The position numbers were made by a program, and so were the translations under genes. Below are positions 1 through 9,151 of a stretch of DNA of 64,000 nucleotides, piece after piece. Position 1 is the stretch's first letter. Every line of letters starts with the position of its first letter. The notes under the pieces were generated by a model. That model was not told the origin of the DNA. It searched no databases and saw nothing but the letters and a program-made list of their open reading frames with translations. The stretch lies in contig NZ_QVON01000008.1 of assembly GCF_003426735.1 (NCBI RefSeq), positions 167,384-231,383 of the forward strand, given 5' to 3'. The DNA is from Arenibacter sp. P308M17. GTDB lineage: Bacteria; Bacteroidota; Bacteroidia; Flavobacteriales; Flavobacteriaceae.

Positions 1-1225
1 GGTATCCTTAAGTACGGTGGTGTCCAATTTTGTAAGCATGCCCGTAGCTGTAGATTATTTAAAGTTGTATGGGTCATGGGCACAGGTTTCCAGTGATCTG
101 AACCCCTATAGCACGGAATCCTATTACACCAATAACGGTGTTTTTGGTGGAAATGTAAAGTTACAATATCCCAACGGTCTGGTAAATTCCAATATAGAGC
201 CTGAAAGTTCCGACTCGTTCGAGCTAGGTCTAAGCTCCGCTTTTTTAAAGAATAGGCTTGCGTTAGACCTTACTTATTACAATGTTGTTGATAGCAATCA
301 AATTATCGATTTGCCAATTTCAAATACATCAGGGTTTGAAAACAGAAAGGTAAACGGGAACGAATATACTACCAATGGTCTGGAAGTGGTACTTAATGCC
401 AAACCGATGCTTACGGATAATTTTAGTTGGAACCTAATTGCCAACTGGAGCAGAAAAGTAAAAAGAATCACAGAAATATATGGGGACAATACCACTTATA
501 ACAACCTAAGGTTAAACGATAGGGCGGACAGCTACTATGCAACGGTATGGCAGAAGTCTGCGGATGGGGATTTGATTTTGGGCGCCAATGGATTGCCTAT
601 CAGGGATAATTTTCCACAACTATTGGGACATAACGATCAAGATTGGACCCTTGGACTTCAGAATAGTTTTAAGTATAAGAACCTGACCGTAAACGTTGGT
701 ATAGACGGTGGATGGGGCGGTCTGATCCGTTCCCTGACCGTTGAAAAAATGTGGTGGGGAGGTAAGCACCCTTATTCTACCGAATTTAGGGATGCGGAGT
801 ACGCTGCCGGGGTGCCGGTGTATGTACCGGATGGGGTACAGGTAACGGGAGGAGACCTGGTGCAGGACGTAAGCGGGGATGTTATTTCCGATACCAGAAC
901 GTACGCCCAGAATACCACTGCGGTGAGCTGGCAGACCTGGTCACAGAACTATCCATATAGGGCTGCGGTGACCTACAAGGAAAGTGGGAAGTTTGCCAAT
1001 ATCTTTGATCGCAGCTTTTTTAAATTAAGAACGCTTTCCTTTAAATATGATGTCACCGAACTGGCCAATATCAACGGTGTGAAAAATCTCGATATAACCC
1101 TTAGCGGCTATAACCTGTTGGTATGGAAGAAAGCGGATATCATTGACCCGGATTTCGGAAACGACGATAATTTACAGGATCCTTCCACTAGGTACATTGG
1201 TATGGGCGTTAATGTTAAATTTTAG
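1..1225 (+). CDS. SusC/RagA-type TonB-linked outer membrane receptor, C-terminal part
   Basis: The reading frame is open from base 2 with no stop before it, so the gene begins left of the window and only about the last 408 residues are visible. The visible part has the alternating aromatic/polar pattern of outer-membrane beta strands and typical SusC C-terminal features, such as LKLYGSWAQV near the window edge, and it ends in a beta-signal that terminates in phenylalanine (GMGVNVKF). SusC proteins form the barrel that imports oligomeric nutrients with energy from TonB, capped by a SusD lipoprotein. The SusD partner follows 12 bp downstream, which fixes the pairing. The substrate cannot be read from this part. 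The phosphatase-rich genes behind it suggest a phosphorylated ligand, but that is inference. Confidence 0.93.
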   Translation, partial: VSLSTVVSNFVSMPVAVDYLKLYGSWAQVSSDLNPYSTESYYTNNGVFGGNVKLQYPNGLVNSNIEPESSDSFELGLSSAFLKNRLALDLTYYNVVDSNQIIDLPISNTSGFENRKVNGNEYTTNGLEVVLNAKPMLTDNFSWNLIANWSRKVKRITEIYGDNTTYNNLRLNDRADSYYATVWQKSADGDLILGANGLPIRDNFPQLLGHNDQDWTLGLQNSFKYKNLTVNVGIDGGWGGLIRSLTVEKMWWGGKHPYSTEFRDAEYAAGVPVYVPDGVQVTGGDLVQDVSGDVISDTRTYAQNTTAVSWQTWSQNYPYRAAVTYKESGKFANIFDRSFFKLRTLSFKYDVTELANINGVKNLDITLSGYNLLVWKKADIIDPDFGNDDNLQDPSTRYIGMGVNVKF

Positions 1226-1237
1226 AAAAGAAACAAA

Positions 1238-2719
1238 ATGAAAAAAATAAGAATTTTAATCGGACTAATAGTATTGATATCCCTAGGCGGATGTCAAGAC
1301 CTTACAGAATTGAACGACAACCCTAATAATGTTAGTGAAACGCACCCACAATTGTTATTGACCAATATTGCAAGCAATGCATTTAGGGTCAATGGTACCG
1401 GGGCCTTATACGCCTCACGTATCTTGGTGCAGACCGATGGGGAGAACAGTGGCCAATATTACAGTTGGGACCGTGCTAGTTTTGATGACTATAATTTGCT
1501 GGGAGAGGTCACCAAAATGATGCAGGAGGCAGAGCGTATAGAAAGTGATGAATATATGGCCCTGTCCAAATTTTTTAGGGCATATTACTTTTATAACCTG
1601 ACCCTTACATTTGGCGATATTCCTTATAGTGAAGCCCTTAAAGGGGAAATTGGGGGGCAGTATTTGCCCAAGTATGATACCCAAAAAGAAGTGTTTGTGG
1701 GTATCTTGAAGGAATTGTCGGAAGCCAATGATCTTTTGGAGGGGAATACCAACATTATTGCCGGGGATATTATTTTTGGCGGGAATACGGCCAAATGGCA
1801 AAAATTGGTCAATTCCTTTAGGTTAAAGGTGCTGATGACCCTTTCAAAAAAGGAGGGAGATACGGACTTGAACATTATAAGTTCCTTCAACGGTATATAC
1901 AATAATGACCCAATAATGATGTCCAATGAGGACAATGGCCAGCTGGTCTTTTTGGACGAGGAGGGAAGTAGGTATACCGAATTCAATTCCAGCGGTTATG
2001 GTTCAGGAATGTACATGTCCTCAACTTTCATAGAAATGCTTCAGGACAGACAGGACCCAAGGTTGTTCGTTTATTGTGGACAGACCAAAAACGCCAAGGA
2101 AGCAGGCTTGGCCCTGGACGATTTTATGGCATATGAAGGTGGGGATCCCTTGGCACCTTATGCCGAGGTAAACGACAAGGCGGCCGCAGGGGATGTTTCC
2201 AAGGTAAACTTGAGATATACTACAGACCCTACCACCGAGCCACATAATCTAATGGGGTATTGGGAACTGGAATTCATATTGGCCGAGGCGTCCGTCCGTG
2301 GATGGATCACTACCGAGGCTAAAGCACACTATGAGAATGGGGTAAAATCCTCTTTCGATTTTTATAATACCTATGCCAAGAATTTTGAGGCTTTTGTGGA
2401 GCCTGCGGACGCCGACACCTATCTTTTGGGGGCAGAGGTGGTATTTGATAATGGCATGACCACTGAAGAGAAATTGGAGCTAATTTTGACCCAGAAATAC
2501 TTTACTTCCTTTTTGCAGACAGGATGGAGGGCTTATTTTGATCACCTAAGGACAGGCTATCCGGCATTTGCACAATTACCGGGGGCCACACCCCCAACCC
2601 GATGGATCTATCCTAATTCTGAGTACAACAATAATGCTTCAAATGTAGCCACTGCCATTGAAAGACAATTTGGGGCAGGGAACGATAAGATCCGGGAAAT
2701 TACCTGGTGGTTGGAATAA
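1238..2719 (+). CDS. SusD/RagB-family nutrient-binding outer membrane lipoprotein
   Basis: 493 aa. The N-terminus is a lipoprotein signal peptide ending in LGGC, with Cys19 as the lipid-anchored residue, followed by DLTELNDNPNN. That opening and the helical TPR-like body (for example KFFRAYYFYNLTLTFGDIPY near residues 108-127) fit the SusD-like-2 branch (PF12771 type). It acts on the cell surface as the lid and first binding protein of the SusC barrel encoded just upstream. Length is normal for the family. A hairpin-poor gap of about 300 bp follows before the next gene, so the downstream phosphatase may have its own promoter. Confidence 0.93.
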   Translation: MKKIRILIGLIVLISLGGCQDLTELNDNPNNVSETHPQLLLTNIASNAFRVNGTGALYASRILVQTDGENSGQYYSWDRASFDDYNLLGEVTKMMQEAERIESDEYMALSKFFRAYYFYNLTLTFGDIPYSEALKGEIGGQYLPKYDTQKEVFVGILKELSEANDLLEGNTNIIAGDIIFGGNTAKWQKLVNSFRLKVLMTLSKKEGDTDLNIISSFNGIYNNDPIMMSNEDNGQLVFLDEEGSRYTEFNSSGYGSGMYMSSTFIEMLQDRQDPRLFVYCGQTKNAKEAGLALDDFMAYEGGDPLAPYAEVNDKAAAGDVSKVNLRYTTDPTTEPHNLMGYWELEFILAEASVRGWITTEAKAHYENGVKSSFDFYNTYAKNFEAFVEPADADTYLLGAEVVFDNGMTTEEKLELILTQKYFTSFLQTGWRAYFDHLRTGYPAFAQLPGATPPTRWIYPNSEYNNNASNVATAIERQFGAGNDKIREITWWLE

Positions 2720-3016
2720 TTTTCGGTATTGAACAGATTTTGGAGGCCTATTGCCTATTTTGATCAGTAATACAGAAACTCAGCTGTTATAAAATTTGTC
2801 CAAGGCCATAGCAGAAATTTGCTGTGGCCTTGTTTTTTAGGTTTACTAAGTAGAATTAATTATGATAGTAAGGAATATACTTTGTACGGTATCGGCAATT
2901 TTTTTTCATTAATAAATTATAGTTATAGTTACAAAAATTTAATATTATTAACTTTTTAACTTAACTTAGTCACATGATATTTACATTGGATAATAAACTT
3001 AAAATAGCCTAAGAGT
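2720..3016. other. Intergenic gap between susD and the phosphodiesterase gene
   Basis: Bases 2801-2835 hold a short imperfect repeat around GGCCATAGCAGAAATTTGCT and GTGGCCTTGTTTTTTAG, which can fold as GGCCATAGC/GCTGTGGCC followed by T-rich sequence. It is probably the terminator of the susCD unit. The rest is AT-rich and likely carries the promoter of the next gene. I found no perfect TANNTTTG element; the closest is TACATTGG near 2982. Confidence 0.5.
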
Positions 3017-4732
3017 ATGTGCAAAACAAATTTTGTATCAAAAACCACCACTTTTAATACCATTGCGGCCACTTTTCAAATGGCTTTCGCCAGAATGTCA
3101 ATGCCTCGCACTATAATTACAGTGCTTGCCATATGTTCTTTATGGTCGTGCAATAATAAGGAACAGGAGCAGGGACCCAAAGTAAAACATGTAGTAGTCA
3201 TAGGGTTTGACGGATTGAGTCCCAATGGTTTGCAGAAGGCGATTACCCCTACCTTTGATAAGATTATCAGCGAAGGGGCCTCTACCATGCATGCCAGGGC
3301 CGTATTGCCCACCAGTTCAAGTACCAATTGGGCGACCATGATAATGGGTGCAGGTCCGGAGCAGCATGGAATTACTTCCAATAGCTGGGAAAAGAACAAT
3401 TTTGTATTGCCGACAATTACCCAAAGTGAGGATTTTCTTTTTCCTACCATCTTTCAACTGATAAATGACCAAAAGGAAAATGCGGAAATCGGTGCTATTT
3501 ATCATTGGTCGGGATTTGGACGGTTGTTTGAAAAAGGTGCGGTGGATTATGATATAAATTCAAAATCTGAAGATGAAACTGCCGCCTTGGCCAGTGCCTA
3601 TATCAAAGAGAAAAAACCTACCTTCACTTTTATCCATTTTGATCATGTGGATCATGGCGGACACGAATACGGTCATGGCAGTCCGGAATATTATAAATCC
3701 GTGGAAAAAGCGGATGCCATGCTAGCGGAAGTAATGGCAGCTATCAAGGCATCCGGAATGGTCGATGAAACATTGGTAATTATAAGCGCAGACCACGGTG
3801 GATTGGGCAAAGGACATGGAGGGGAATCTTTACAGGAAATAGAAATTCCTTTTATCTTATGGGGAAAATCGGTCAAGAAGAACCATATGCTTAAATTTCC
3901 GGTATATCAATATGACAATGCAGCTACGGTGGCCTTTGCCTTAGGAATAAAAACGCCTATGGCGTGGATTGGCAGACCTGTAAAAAATGCCTTTGAAGGT
4001 TTTGAACTTGGAGATGATTATCCAATTGCGGAAAGGCTGGAACAACCTACTATTCTACCTGCGGCCGAACTCAATAAAAAGGCGGGAGGCCTATTTGATG
4101 ACAGCACGACCATTATTATGGAGAATACCAACAGGGCGGGTGAGATAAGGTATACCTTGGATGGTTCCATGCCCAGCGCAAATTCCACTTTATATACCGA
4201 GGCTGTCGGGACTACTGAAAATGTGGTTGTTAAAGGTGCTATTTTTAGAAACGGAAAAATTGCGAGTATGGTCTCTGAGGCCTTTTTTAGAATAAAAAAT
4301 AAGACCATGGCACCTCCCATTTCATATGAGTTATTCTATTTGGAAAACCTGACCAGCATTCCCAGTTTGGAAAATAAAAAACCGGATGCCAAGGGAACTT
4401 GTTTTGAAATTACTTCTGACGAGGTTAAGGAGGAAATTAAAAGTAATACCGCGGTAAGATTCAGTACTACAATTCAGGTAGAAAAGGAAGAGCGGTTTAC
4501 CTTTTACACCAATTCTGACGATGGTAGTAAACTATGGGTAGATAATAAATTGGTAGTGGATAATGATGGGGATCACGGGGTAGTTGAAAAGAGTGGCAGT
4601 ATTACCCTAAAACCGGGAAGCTATCCGTTGGTAGTAGTTTGGTTTAACGGGGGCGGAAGCGGATGGTTGAATGTGGATTATCAAACTGGGAACACTCCCA
4701 AACAAGTACTTTCCACCACCATTTTAAAGTAA
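3017..4732 (+). CDS. Lipoprotein alkaline-phosphatase-superfamily phosphodiesterase with PA14-like C-terminus
   Basis: 571 aa from the first ATG. The true start is uncertain: Met27 or Met29 (3095/3101) would give a standard lipoprotein signal ending in LWSC at Cys45, whereas the first ATG gives an unusually long n-region. The core is a type I phosphodiesterase/nucleotide pyrophosphatase fold: VIGFDG (metal-binding Asp65), a Ser/Thr nucleophile cluster at 99-103, FDHVDHGGHEYGHG around 208-221, and ADHGG/GKGHGG around 258-269. Two add-ons follow: a chitobiase C-terminal-like beta sandwich (about 370-425, IRYTLDGSMP) and a PA14-like module (about 440-565, YTNSDDGSKLWVDNKLVVD). PA14 modules usually bind carbohydrate. 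Likely a surface or periplasmic hydrolase of phosphate esters on a glycan-type ligand. Substrate unknown. Confidence 0.85.
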   Translation: MCKTNFVSKTTTFNTIAATFQMAFARMSMPRTIITVLAICSLWSCNNKEQEQGPKVKHVVVIGFDGLSPNGLQKAITPTFDKIISEGASTMHARAVLPTSSSTNWATMIMGAGPEQHGITSNSWEKNNFVLPTITQSEDFLFPTIFQLINDQKENAEIGAIYHWSGFGRLFEKGAVDYDINSKSEDETAALASAYIKEKKPTFTFIHFDHVDHGGHEYGHGSPEYYKSVEKADAMLAEVMAAIKASGMVDETLVIISADHGGLGKGHGGESLQEIEIPFILWGKSVKKNHMLKFPVYQYDNAATVAFALGIKTPMAWIGRPVKNAFEGFELGDDYPIAERLEQPTILPAAELNKKAGGLFDDSTTIIMENTNRAGEIRYTLDGSMPSANSTLYTEAVGTTENVVVKGAIFRNGKIASMVSEAFFRIKNKTMAPPISYELFYLENLTSIPSLENKKPDAKGTCFEITSDEVKEEIKSNTAVRFSTTIQVEKEERFTFYTNSDDGSKLWVDNKLVVDNDGDHGVVEKSGSITLKPGSYPLVVVWFNGGGSGWLNVDYQTGNTPKQVLSTTILK

Positions 4733-4796
4733 TTGAAATGTGTATAACAAAATTTTTAAACCACTTCAGATAAAAATAACAGTAAACAGATAGTCA

Positions 4797-6053
4797 ATGA
4801 AACTGATATTCTTTTTTTTGTCCATGATGGTGGTAGCAGCCCAAGACAAAGGTGGGCAATTACCTCCTTGGGAAGAGGGGATGTTGGATATTCACCATAT
4901 AAATACCGGTCGTGGGGATGCCGCTTTTTTTGTTTTTCCCGATGCTACCACTCTTTTGTTGGATGCAGGGGACATGTCCGAAACCCATCCAAGAACCCTG
5001 TCTGCCAGAAATGCTGTTCAAAAACCTGATAATTCCAAAACGGCTCCGGAATGGATCGTGGATTATGTACATCAATTTTTTCCAGAAAATAAAGCTTTAC
5101 AATTGGATTATGGGGTAATTACCCATTACCATGACGATCATTTTGGTGAAATGGATGTTAAAAGGAAAAGACATCCCAAAGGGGGCTATGGATTAACGGG
5201 AATGATGGAAGTAGGGAGTTTATTGCCCATCAAAACCCACTTGGACCGTGGTAGCGATTATCCAATCGATTTAAAGAACACATTGGTGCAAAAGGAAATA
5301 AAGGCCAATGATTCCTATAGTATTATAGAGACCTTGCAAGAATATTGGAGGTATATGGAATATCATATCAAGGAGGATGGTATGATATACGAAACCATAA
5401 AACCTGGGGCTATGAATCAAATCCATTTAAAAAAATCACCTAATAAATATCCCAATTTTGAAGTTCGTAATATTGCCGTTAATGGAGATATATGGACAGG
5501 AGTTAAAGAGGATTACTTTTCTTTATTTTCCAAAGGGGAGTATCCCGGAGAGAACCCCTTAAGTGTATGTCTTAAAATCACCTATGGAGGGTTCGATTAT
5601 TTTACCGGGGGAGATATAAGCGGAGTGGATGCTTTGGGACAAACAGATTTAAACGCCTTGGAATCCCATGTGGCACCGGTTATTGGGCCAGTGGATGTGG
5701 CCACTCTGAACCACCACGGGAATAGGGATTCCCAAAATGCGTTCTTTGTAAAAACAATTAGACCAAGGGTTTGGGTCCAACAGAATTGGTCATCGGACCA
5801 CCCTGGAGAGGAAGTGCTCAGGAGAATAACATCCAAGGCCCTATATCCCGGAGAGCGCGATCTGTTCTCCACGGTAATGTTACAGGCCAACAAGGATGTG
5901 ATTGGCGATAAATTGAACCAATATAAAAGTCAAAACGGCCATATTGTAATCCGCGTGTATGACCAGGGAAGCCAATATGACATATACATCCTTAACGACG
6001 ATACAAAAGAACGGGAAATAATAGCAAAATACGGACCTTATGAAGCAAGATAA
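4797..6053 (+). CDS. Secreted metallo-beta-lactamase-fold hydrolase (ComEC/Rec2 C-terminal type)
   Basis: 418 aa with a short hydrophobic signal peptide (MKLIFFFLSMMVVAAQ). The zinc-binding signature is clear: ITHYHDDHFGEM around residues 105-117, preceded by LLLDAGD, with later NHHGNRDS and GGDISG segments that supply further metal ligands. The arrangement is the one seen in stand-alone homologues of the ComEC hydrolase domain. The reaction is a metal-dependent hydrolysis, probably of a phosphodiester, but the substrate cannot be told from sequence. The 3' end overlaps the following aminotransferase gene by 14 bp, which argues for translational coupling and a shared task. Confidence 0.82.
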   Translation: MKLIFFFLSMMVVAAQDKGGQLPPWEEGMLDIHHINTGRGDAAFFVFPDATTLLLDAGDMSETHPRTLSARNAVQKPDNSKTAPEWIVDYVHQFFPENKALQLDYGVITHYHDDHFGEMDVKRKRHPKGGYGLTGMMEVGSLLPIKTHLDRGSDYPIDLKNTLVQKEIKANDSYSIIETLQEYWRYMEYHIKEDGMIYETIKPGAMNQIHLKKSPNKYPNFEVRNIAVNGDIWTGVKEDYFSLFSKGEYPGENPLSVCLKITYGGFDYFTGGDISGVDALGQTDLNALESHVAPVIGPVDVATLNHHGNRDSQNAFFVKTIRPRVWVQQNWSSDHPGEEVLRRITSKALYPGERDLFSTVMLQANKDVIGDKLNQYKSQNGHIVIRVYDQGSQYDIYILNDDTKEREIIAKYGPYEAR

Positions 6054-7404
6054 TTTGGGTATTGTTGCCCAGAACAAAAAAACCGAAGGAGATATTAATT
6101 TTACTCCGGCACGTGGGGCATGGATGGATTCGCAGATAAGTGGGGAGACCAGGGAGATTTTAGAAAGGGATGCCAGATATTTTCTGCATCAGTCCTTGTC
6201 CACTCCTTGTTTGGATGTGTTACAGGCTTGCGAGGGTCCCTATATTGAAAATATATCAGGAAAAAAATATCTCGATTTCCATGGTAATAATGTACACCAA
6301 GTAGGCTATGCCAATCCACAGATTATAGAAAAAATTATTGAGCAATTAAGGGTGTTGCCTTTTTCCCCAAGGAGATATACCAATATTCCGGCCATTGATT
6401 TTGCCGAGAAGTTGGCCTCCTTGATGCCATCGGACCTTAATAGGGTACTTCTAACGCCCAACGGAAGTTCTTCCATAGGGATAGCGCTAAAATTGGCCAG
6501 GGCCGTTACGGGCAGGTTTAAGGTGGTTTCTTTTTGGGACTCTTTCCATGGGGCCTCCTTGGATGCCATTAGCGTAGGTGGGGAAGCCGTTTTTAGGGAA
6601 TCTATGGGGCCTTTAATGCCGGGCGTGGAGCGCATTCCTCCTCCAATAACCTATCGCGGAATTTTTGAGGACAATGAGGATAAATGTTTGGAATATTTGG
6701 AATATGTGTTTTCCAAGGAAGGTGATATAGGTGCTTTTATTGCGGAGACCATCAGGAATACGGATGTGCAATTGCCTTCCAAAAACTTTTGGAAGAAGGC
6801 AAGGGAACTTTGCAACAAATACGGGGTTTTGTTGATTCTTGATGAAATTCCGATAGCCTTGGGAAGAACCGGTAAAATGTTCGTATTTGAACATTATGAT
6901 ATTGAACCTGACATTTTGTGCATAGGAAAAGGTTTGGGCGGGGGAATATTTCCGCAGGCGGCAATTGTCACCAGGGATGGATACAACAAGTTTGGGGATA
7001 TTTCACTTGGGCACTATACCCATGAAAAAAGTCCGTTGGGTGCTGTAGCGGGTCTGGGCACCATTGCCTTTTTGGAAAATGAAAATATTTTGGAAAAGGT
7101 CAAGGAAGATGAGCAGTACCTTAAATCCGCTTTGGCCGCATTGCAATTAAAATACCCCCTTATTGGTGATGTTAGAGGTATGGGGCTATTATGGGGGTTG
7201 GAATTGGTGAAGGATAAAAAAACCAAGGAAAAGGCTATTGAAGAGGCAGAAGTGGTCATGTACGAATGTTTAAAGCGTGGCCTTAGCTATAAGGTTTCTG
7301 CCGGAAATGTTCTGCAATTGTCACCGGCACTGACCATTAGCAGAAAGGAATTGAAAAAAGCCCTGGACATACTGGATGAGAGTTTGGCCATTGTACATTC
7401 GTAA
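6040..7404 (+). CDS. Class III PLP aminotransferase-fold enzyme, similar to (R)-1-hydroxy-2-aminoethylphosphonate ammonia-lyase
   Basis: 454 aa. Fold-type I class III features are present: glycine-rich cofactor loop near LTPNGSSSIG, DEIPIALGRTG with the pyridine-binding Asp268, and Lys297 in IGKGLGGG as the expected Schiff-base lysine. Several stretches (RYFLHQSLSTPCL, YLDFHGNNVHQVGY, LPFSPRRYTN) match what I remember of the group annotated as PbfA, which converts hydroxylated aminoethylphosphonate to phosphonoacetaldehyde and ammonia. That assignment is from memory and not certain; other ammonia-lyases and transaminases share the fold. No phnX, phnY or phnZ lies next to it here. Its start lies inside the preceding hydrolase gene, so the two are probably co-translated. 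Confidence 0.8.
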   Translation: MKQDNLGIVAQNKKTEGDINFTPARGAWMDSQISGETREILERDARYFLHQSLSTPCLDVLQACEGPYIENISGKKYLDFHGNNVHQVGYANPQIIEKIIEQLRVLPFSPRRYTNIPAIDFAEKLASLMPSDLNRVLLTPNGSSSIGIALKLARAVTGRFKVVSFWDSFHGASLDAISVGGEAVFRESMGPLMPGVERIPPPITYRGIFEDNEDKCLEYLEYVFSKEGDIGAFIAETIRNTDVQLPSKNFWKKARELCNKYGVLLILDEIPIALGRTGKMFVFEHYDIEPDILCIGKGLGGGIFPQAAIVTRDGYNKFGDISLGHYTHEKSPLGAVAGLGTIAFLENENILEKVKEDEQYLKSALAALQLKYPLIGDVRGMGLLWGLELVKDKKTKEKAIEEAEVVMYECLKRGLSYKVSAGNVLQLSPALTISRKELKKALDILDESLAIVHS

Positions 7405-7417
7405 TTAAAAAGAGAAT

Positions 7418-7474
7418 GTCAGGTCGAGCGCCCGCCCGTACCGAACGGCCCGTTCGGGCGGGGAGTCGAGATCT
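7418..7474. repeat. REP-like GC-rich palindrome
   Basis: In an AT-rich gap, a compact palindrome pairs CCCGCCCG with CGTTCGGGCGGG, enclosed by TCGAG/AGTCGA. Related CCCGCCCG...CGGGCGGG hairpins occur at 38937-38960 and a shorter one at 58762-58780. Dispersed palindromes of this kind are common between genes in marine Flavobacteria. It may also attenuate read-through between the aminotransferase and phosphatase genes. Confidence 0.7.
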
Positions 7475-7533
7475 TAAGGATATTTAGTAAAATCAATTAT
7501 GGATGTAATCAACTGAAAAATATAGATCAAAAA

Positions 7534-9129
7534 ATGAAAATTAAGATTAAAGTAGCACTGTTTTTAATCATGGCATTCCATTTAATGGGAGGTGCCCAAA
7601 ATGTTAAAGAAGAAATTTTAATTCAACCTTATCTACAGGATGCGGAACCCAATTCCATTAAAATTATGTGGGAAACTTCAGCGGGTGAAGAAAGCCTGGT
7701 GGAATGGGGATCAACTCCTAAATTGGGTAAGAGGACCAAGGGCATGGCGTATGACATCAATTTTAGTGAATCCCGCATCCATGAGGTTAAATTGGAAGGG
7801 CTGCAGCGCTTTACCGAATACTATTACCGTGTAAAAACAGGAAAAATGGTTTCGGATATATTTCAATTTAAGACCCCTCCTTTTGCCAGTGACCATGAGT
7901 CTTTCAAAATTGTGGCTATGAGCGATATGCAAATAGACCACAATAATCCCAATAAATTTTCCGAAGTGGTCAATGATGGCATCTTGCAATATTTGGAAAA
8001 GGAGTTCGGGGGCAAGCTTCCGAATAATTTGGCCATGGTAATGATCCCGGGCGATTTGGTGGAGAATGGTACCAAATATTACCAGTGGAAAGACCATTTT
8101 TTTAATCCGGCCGAAAAATTATTTGCCGAGGTGCCGGTCTACCCTGTATTGGGAAATCACGAAAAGAACTCTGTTTTCTATTTTAAATACTTTAGTCTCC
8201 CTGAAAACGGCACGCCTGCATATGCTGAACATTGGTGGTTTAAGGACTATGGCAATACTAGGATTATTGGGCTCAATTCCAACGATGGCTATAATAACAG
8301 TAGGGATCAGTATGAGTGGTTGCAAAAGCTTTTGGACGAAACCGCCAAGAGCGAGGAGGTTGATTTTGTTTTTGCACAATTGCACCATCCCCATAAATCG
8401 GAACTTTGGATTCCGGGGGAAGAAGATTTTACAGGAAAGGTGGTAGCCCTTTTGGAAGCCTTTACCACCAAGACCGGGAAGCCTAGCATTCATTTTTTTG
8501 GGCATACCCACGGCTATTCCAGGGGTCAGTCCAAGGATCACAAACACTTATGGATCAACGTTGCCTCAGCCGGAGGGGCCATTGATAATTGGGGCGAATT
8601 TGAAGGCAGGGATTACGATGAATTTACGGTAACCCAGGACGAATATGGTTTTGTGATGGTGGAAGTAGATGGTAGTCAGGAAGACCCTAAGTTTACCATT
8701 AAGAGAATTAGCCAGGGGAACGAGGAGTTGGAGCGGAAAAATGAACTTAGGGACAGTATTGTCATTTATAAAAATGAAAGAAAGCCCGGGGCACCCAGTG
8801 TTATCTCACCCAATAACGAAACGGTCAATTTTACCGGAACCACCTTAAAAGCAGGCAATTTCAACAGCACCTTTAGCAATGCTTTCCATGCAGCCTCCCA
8901 TTGGCAGATTGCGGAGAGCAATGACTTTGAAAAACCAATTTTTGACAGCTGGAAACAATATGAAAATTGGTACTACAAGGAAAACAGGCAAAAGCATGAT
9001 GACCTTACCGATGAAAAAACAAACAGATTAAAACCCAGAACCACCTATTATTGGAGGGTTCGCTACCGGGATCAAAATTTGAATTGGAGCGATTGGTCCC
9101 AAACGGCCAGTTTTAAGACAATTAATTAA
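7534..9129 (+). CDS. Secreted purple-acid-phosphatase-like metallophosphoesterase
   Basis: 531 aa with a signal peptide (MKIKIKVALFLIMAFHLMGGAQ). An N-terminal fibronectin-III-like domain (about 25-115) carries the purple acid phosphatase signature style (QPYLQDAEPNSIKIMWET). The catalytic metallophosphoesterase domain follows with Asp131 in MSDMQ, GDLVENG (Asp174), GNHEK (His209), LHHPH near 285 and FGHTHGY near 322. A C-terminal region ends in a second sandwich domain (YYWRVRYRDQNLNWSDW). It acts outside the inner membrane, presumably releasing phosphate from esters. The neighbours are two other phosphohydrolases, so this fits an organophosphate-scavenging cluster. A true alkaline or acid preference cannot be inferred. 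Confidence 0.87.
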   Translation: MKIKIKVALFLIMAFHLMGGAQNVKEEILIQPYLQDAEPNSIKIMWETSAGEESLVEWGSTPKLGKRTKGMAYDINFSESRIHEVKLEGLQRFTEYYYRVKTGKMVSDIFQFKTPPFASDHESFKIVAMSDMQIDHNNPNKFSEVVNDGILQYLEKEFGGKLPNNLAMVMIPGDLVENGTKYYQWKDHFFNPAEKLFAEVPVYPVLGNHEKNSVFYFKYFSLPENGTPAYAEHWWFKDYGNTRIIGLNSNDGYNNSRDQYEWLQKLLDETAKSEEVDFVFAQLHHPHKSELWIPGEEDFTGKVVALLEAFTTKTGKPSIHFFGHTHGYSRGQSKDHKHLWINVASAGGAIDNWGEFEGRDYDEFTVTQDEYGFVMVEVDGSQEDPKFTIKRISQGNEELERKNELRDSIVIYKNERKPGAPSVISPNNETVNFTGTTLKAGNFNSTFSNAFHAASHWQIAESNDFEKPIFDSWKQYENWYYKENRQKHDDLTDEKTNRLKPRTTYYWRVRYRDQNLNWSDWSQTASFKTIN

Positions 9130-9151
9130 GCATTAACCTCGAGTTACAACT

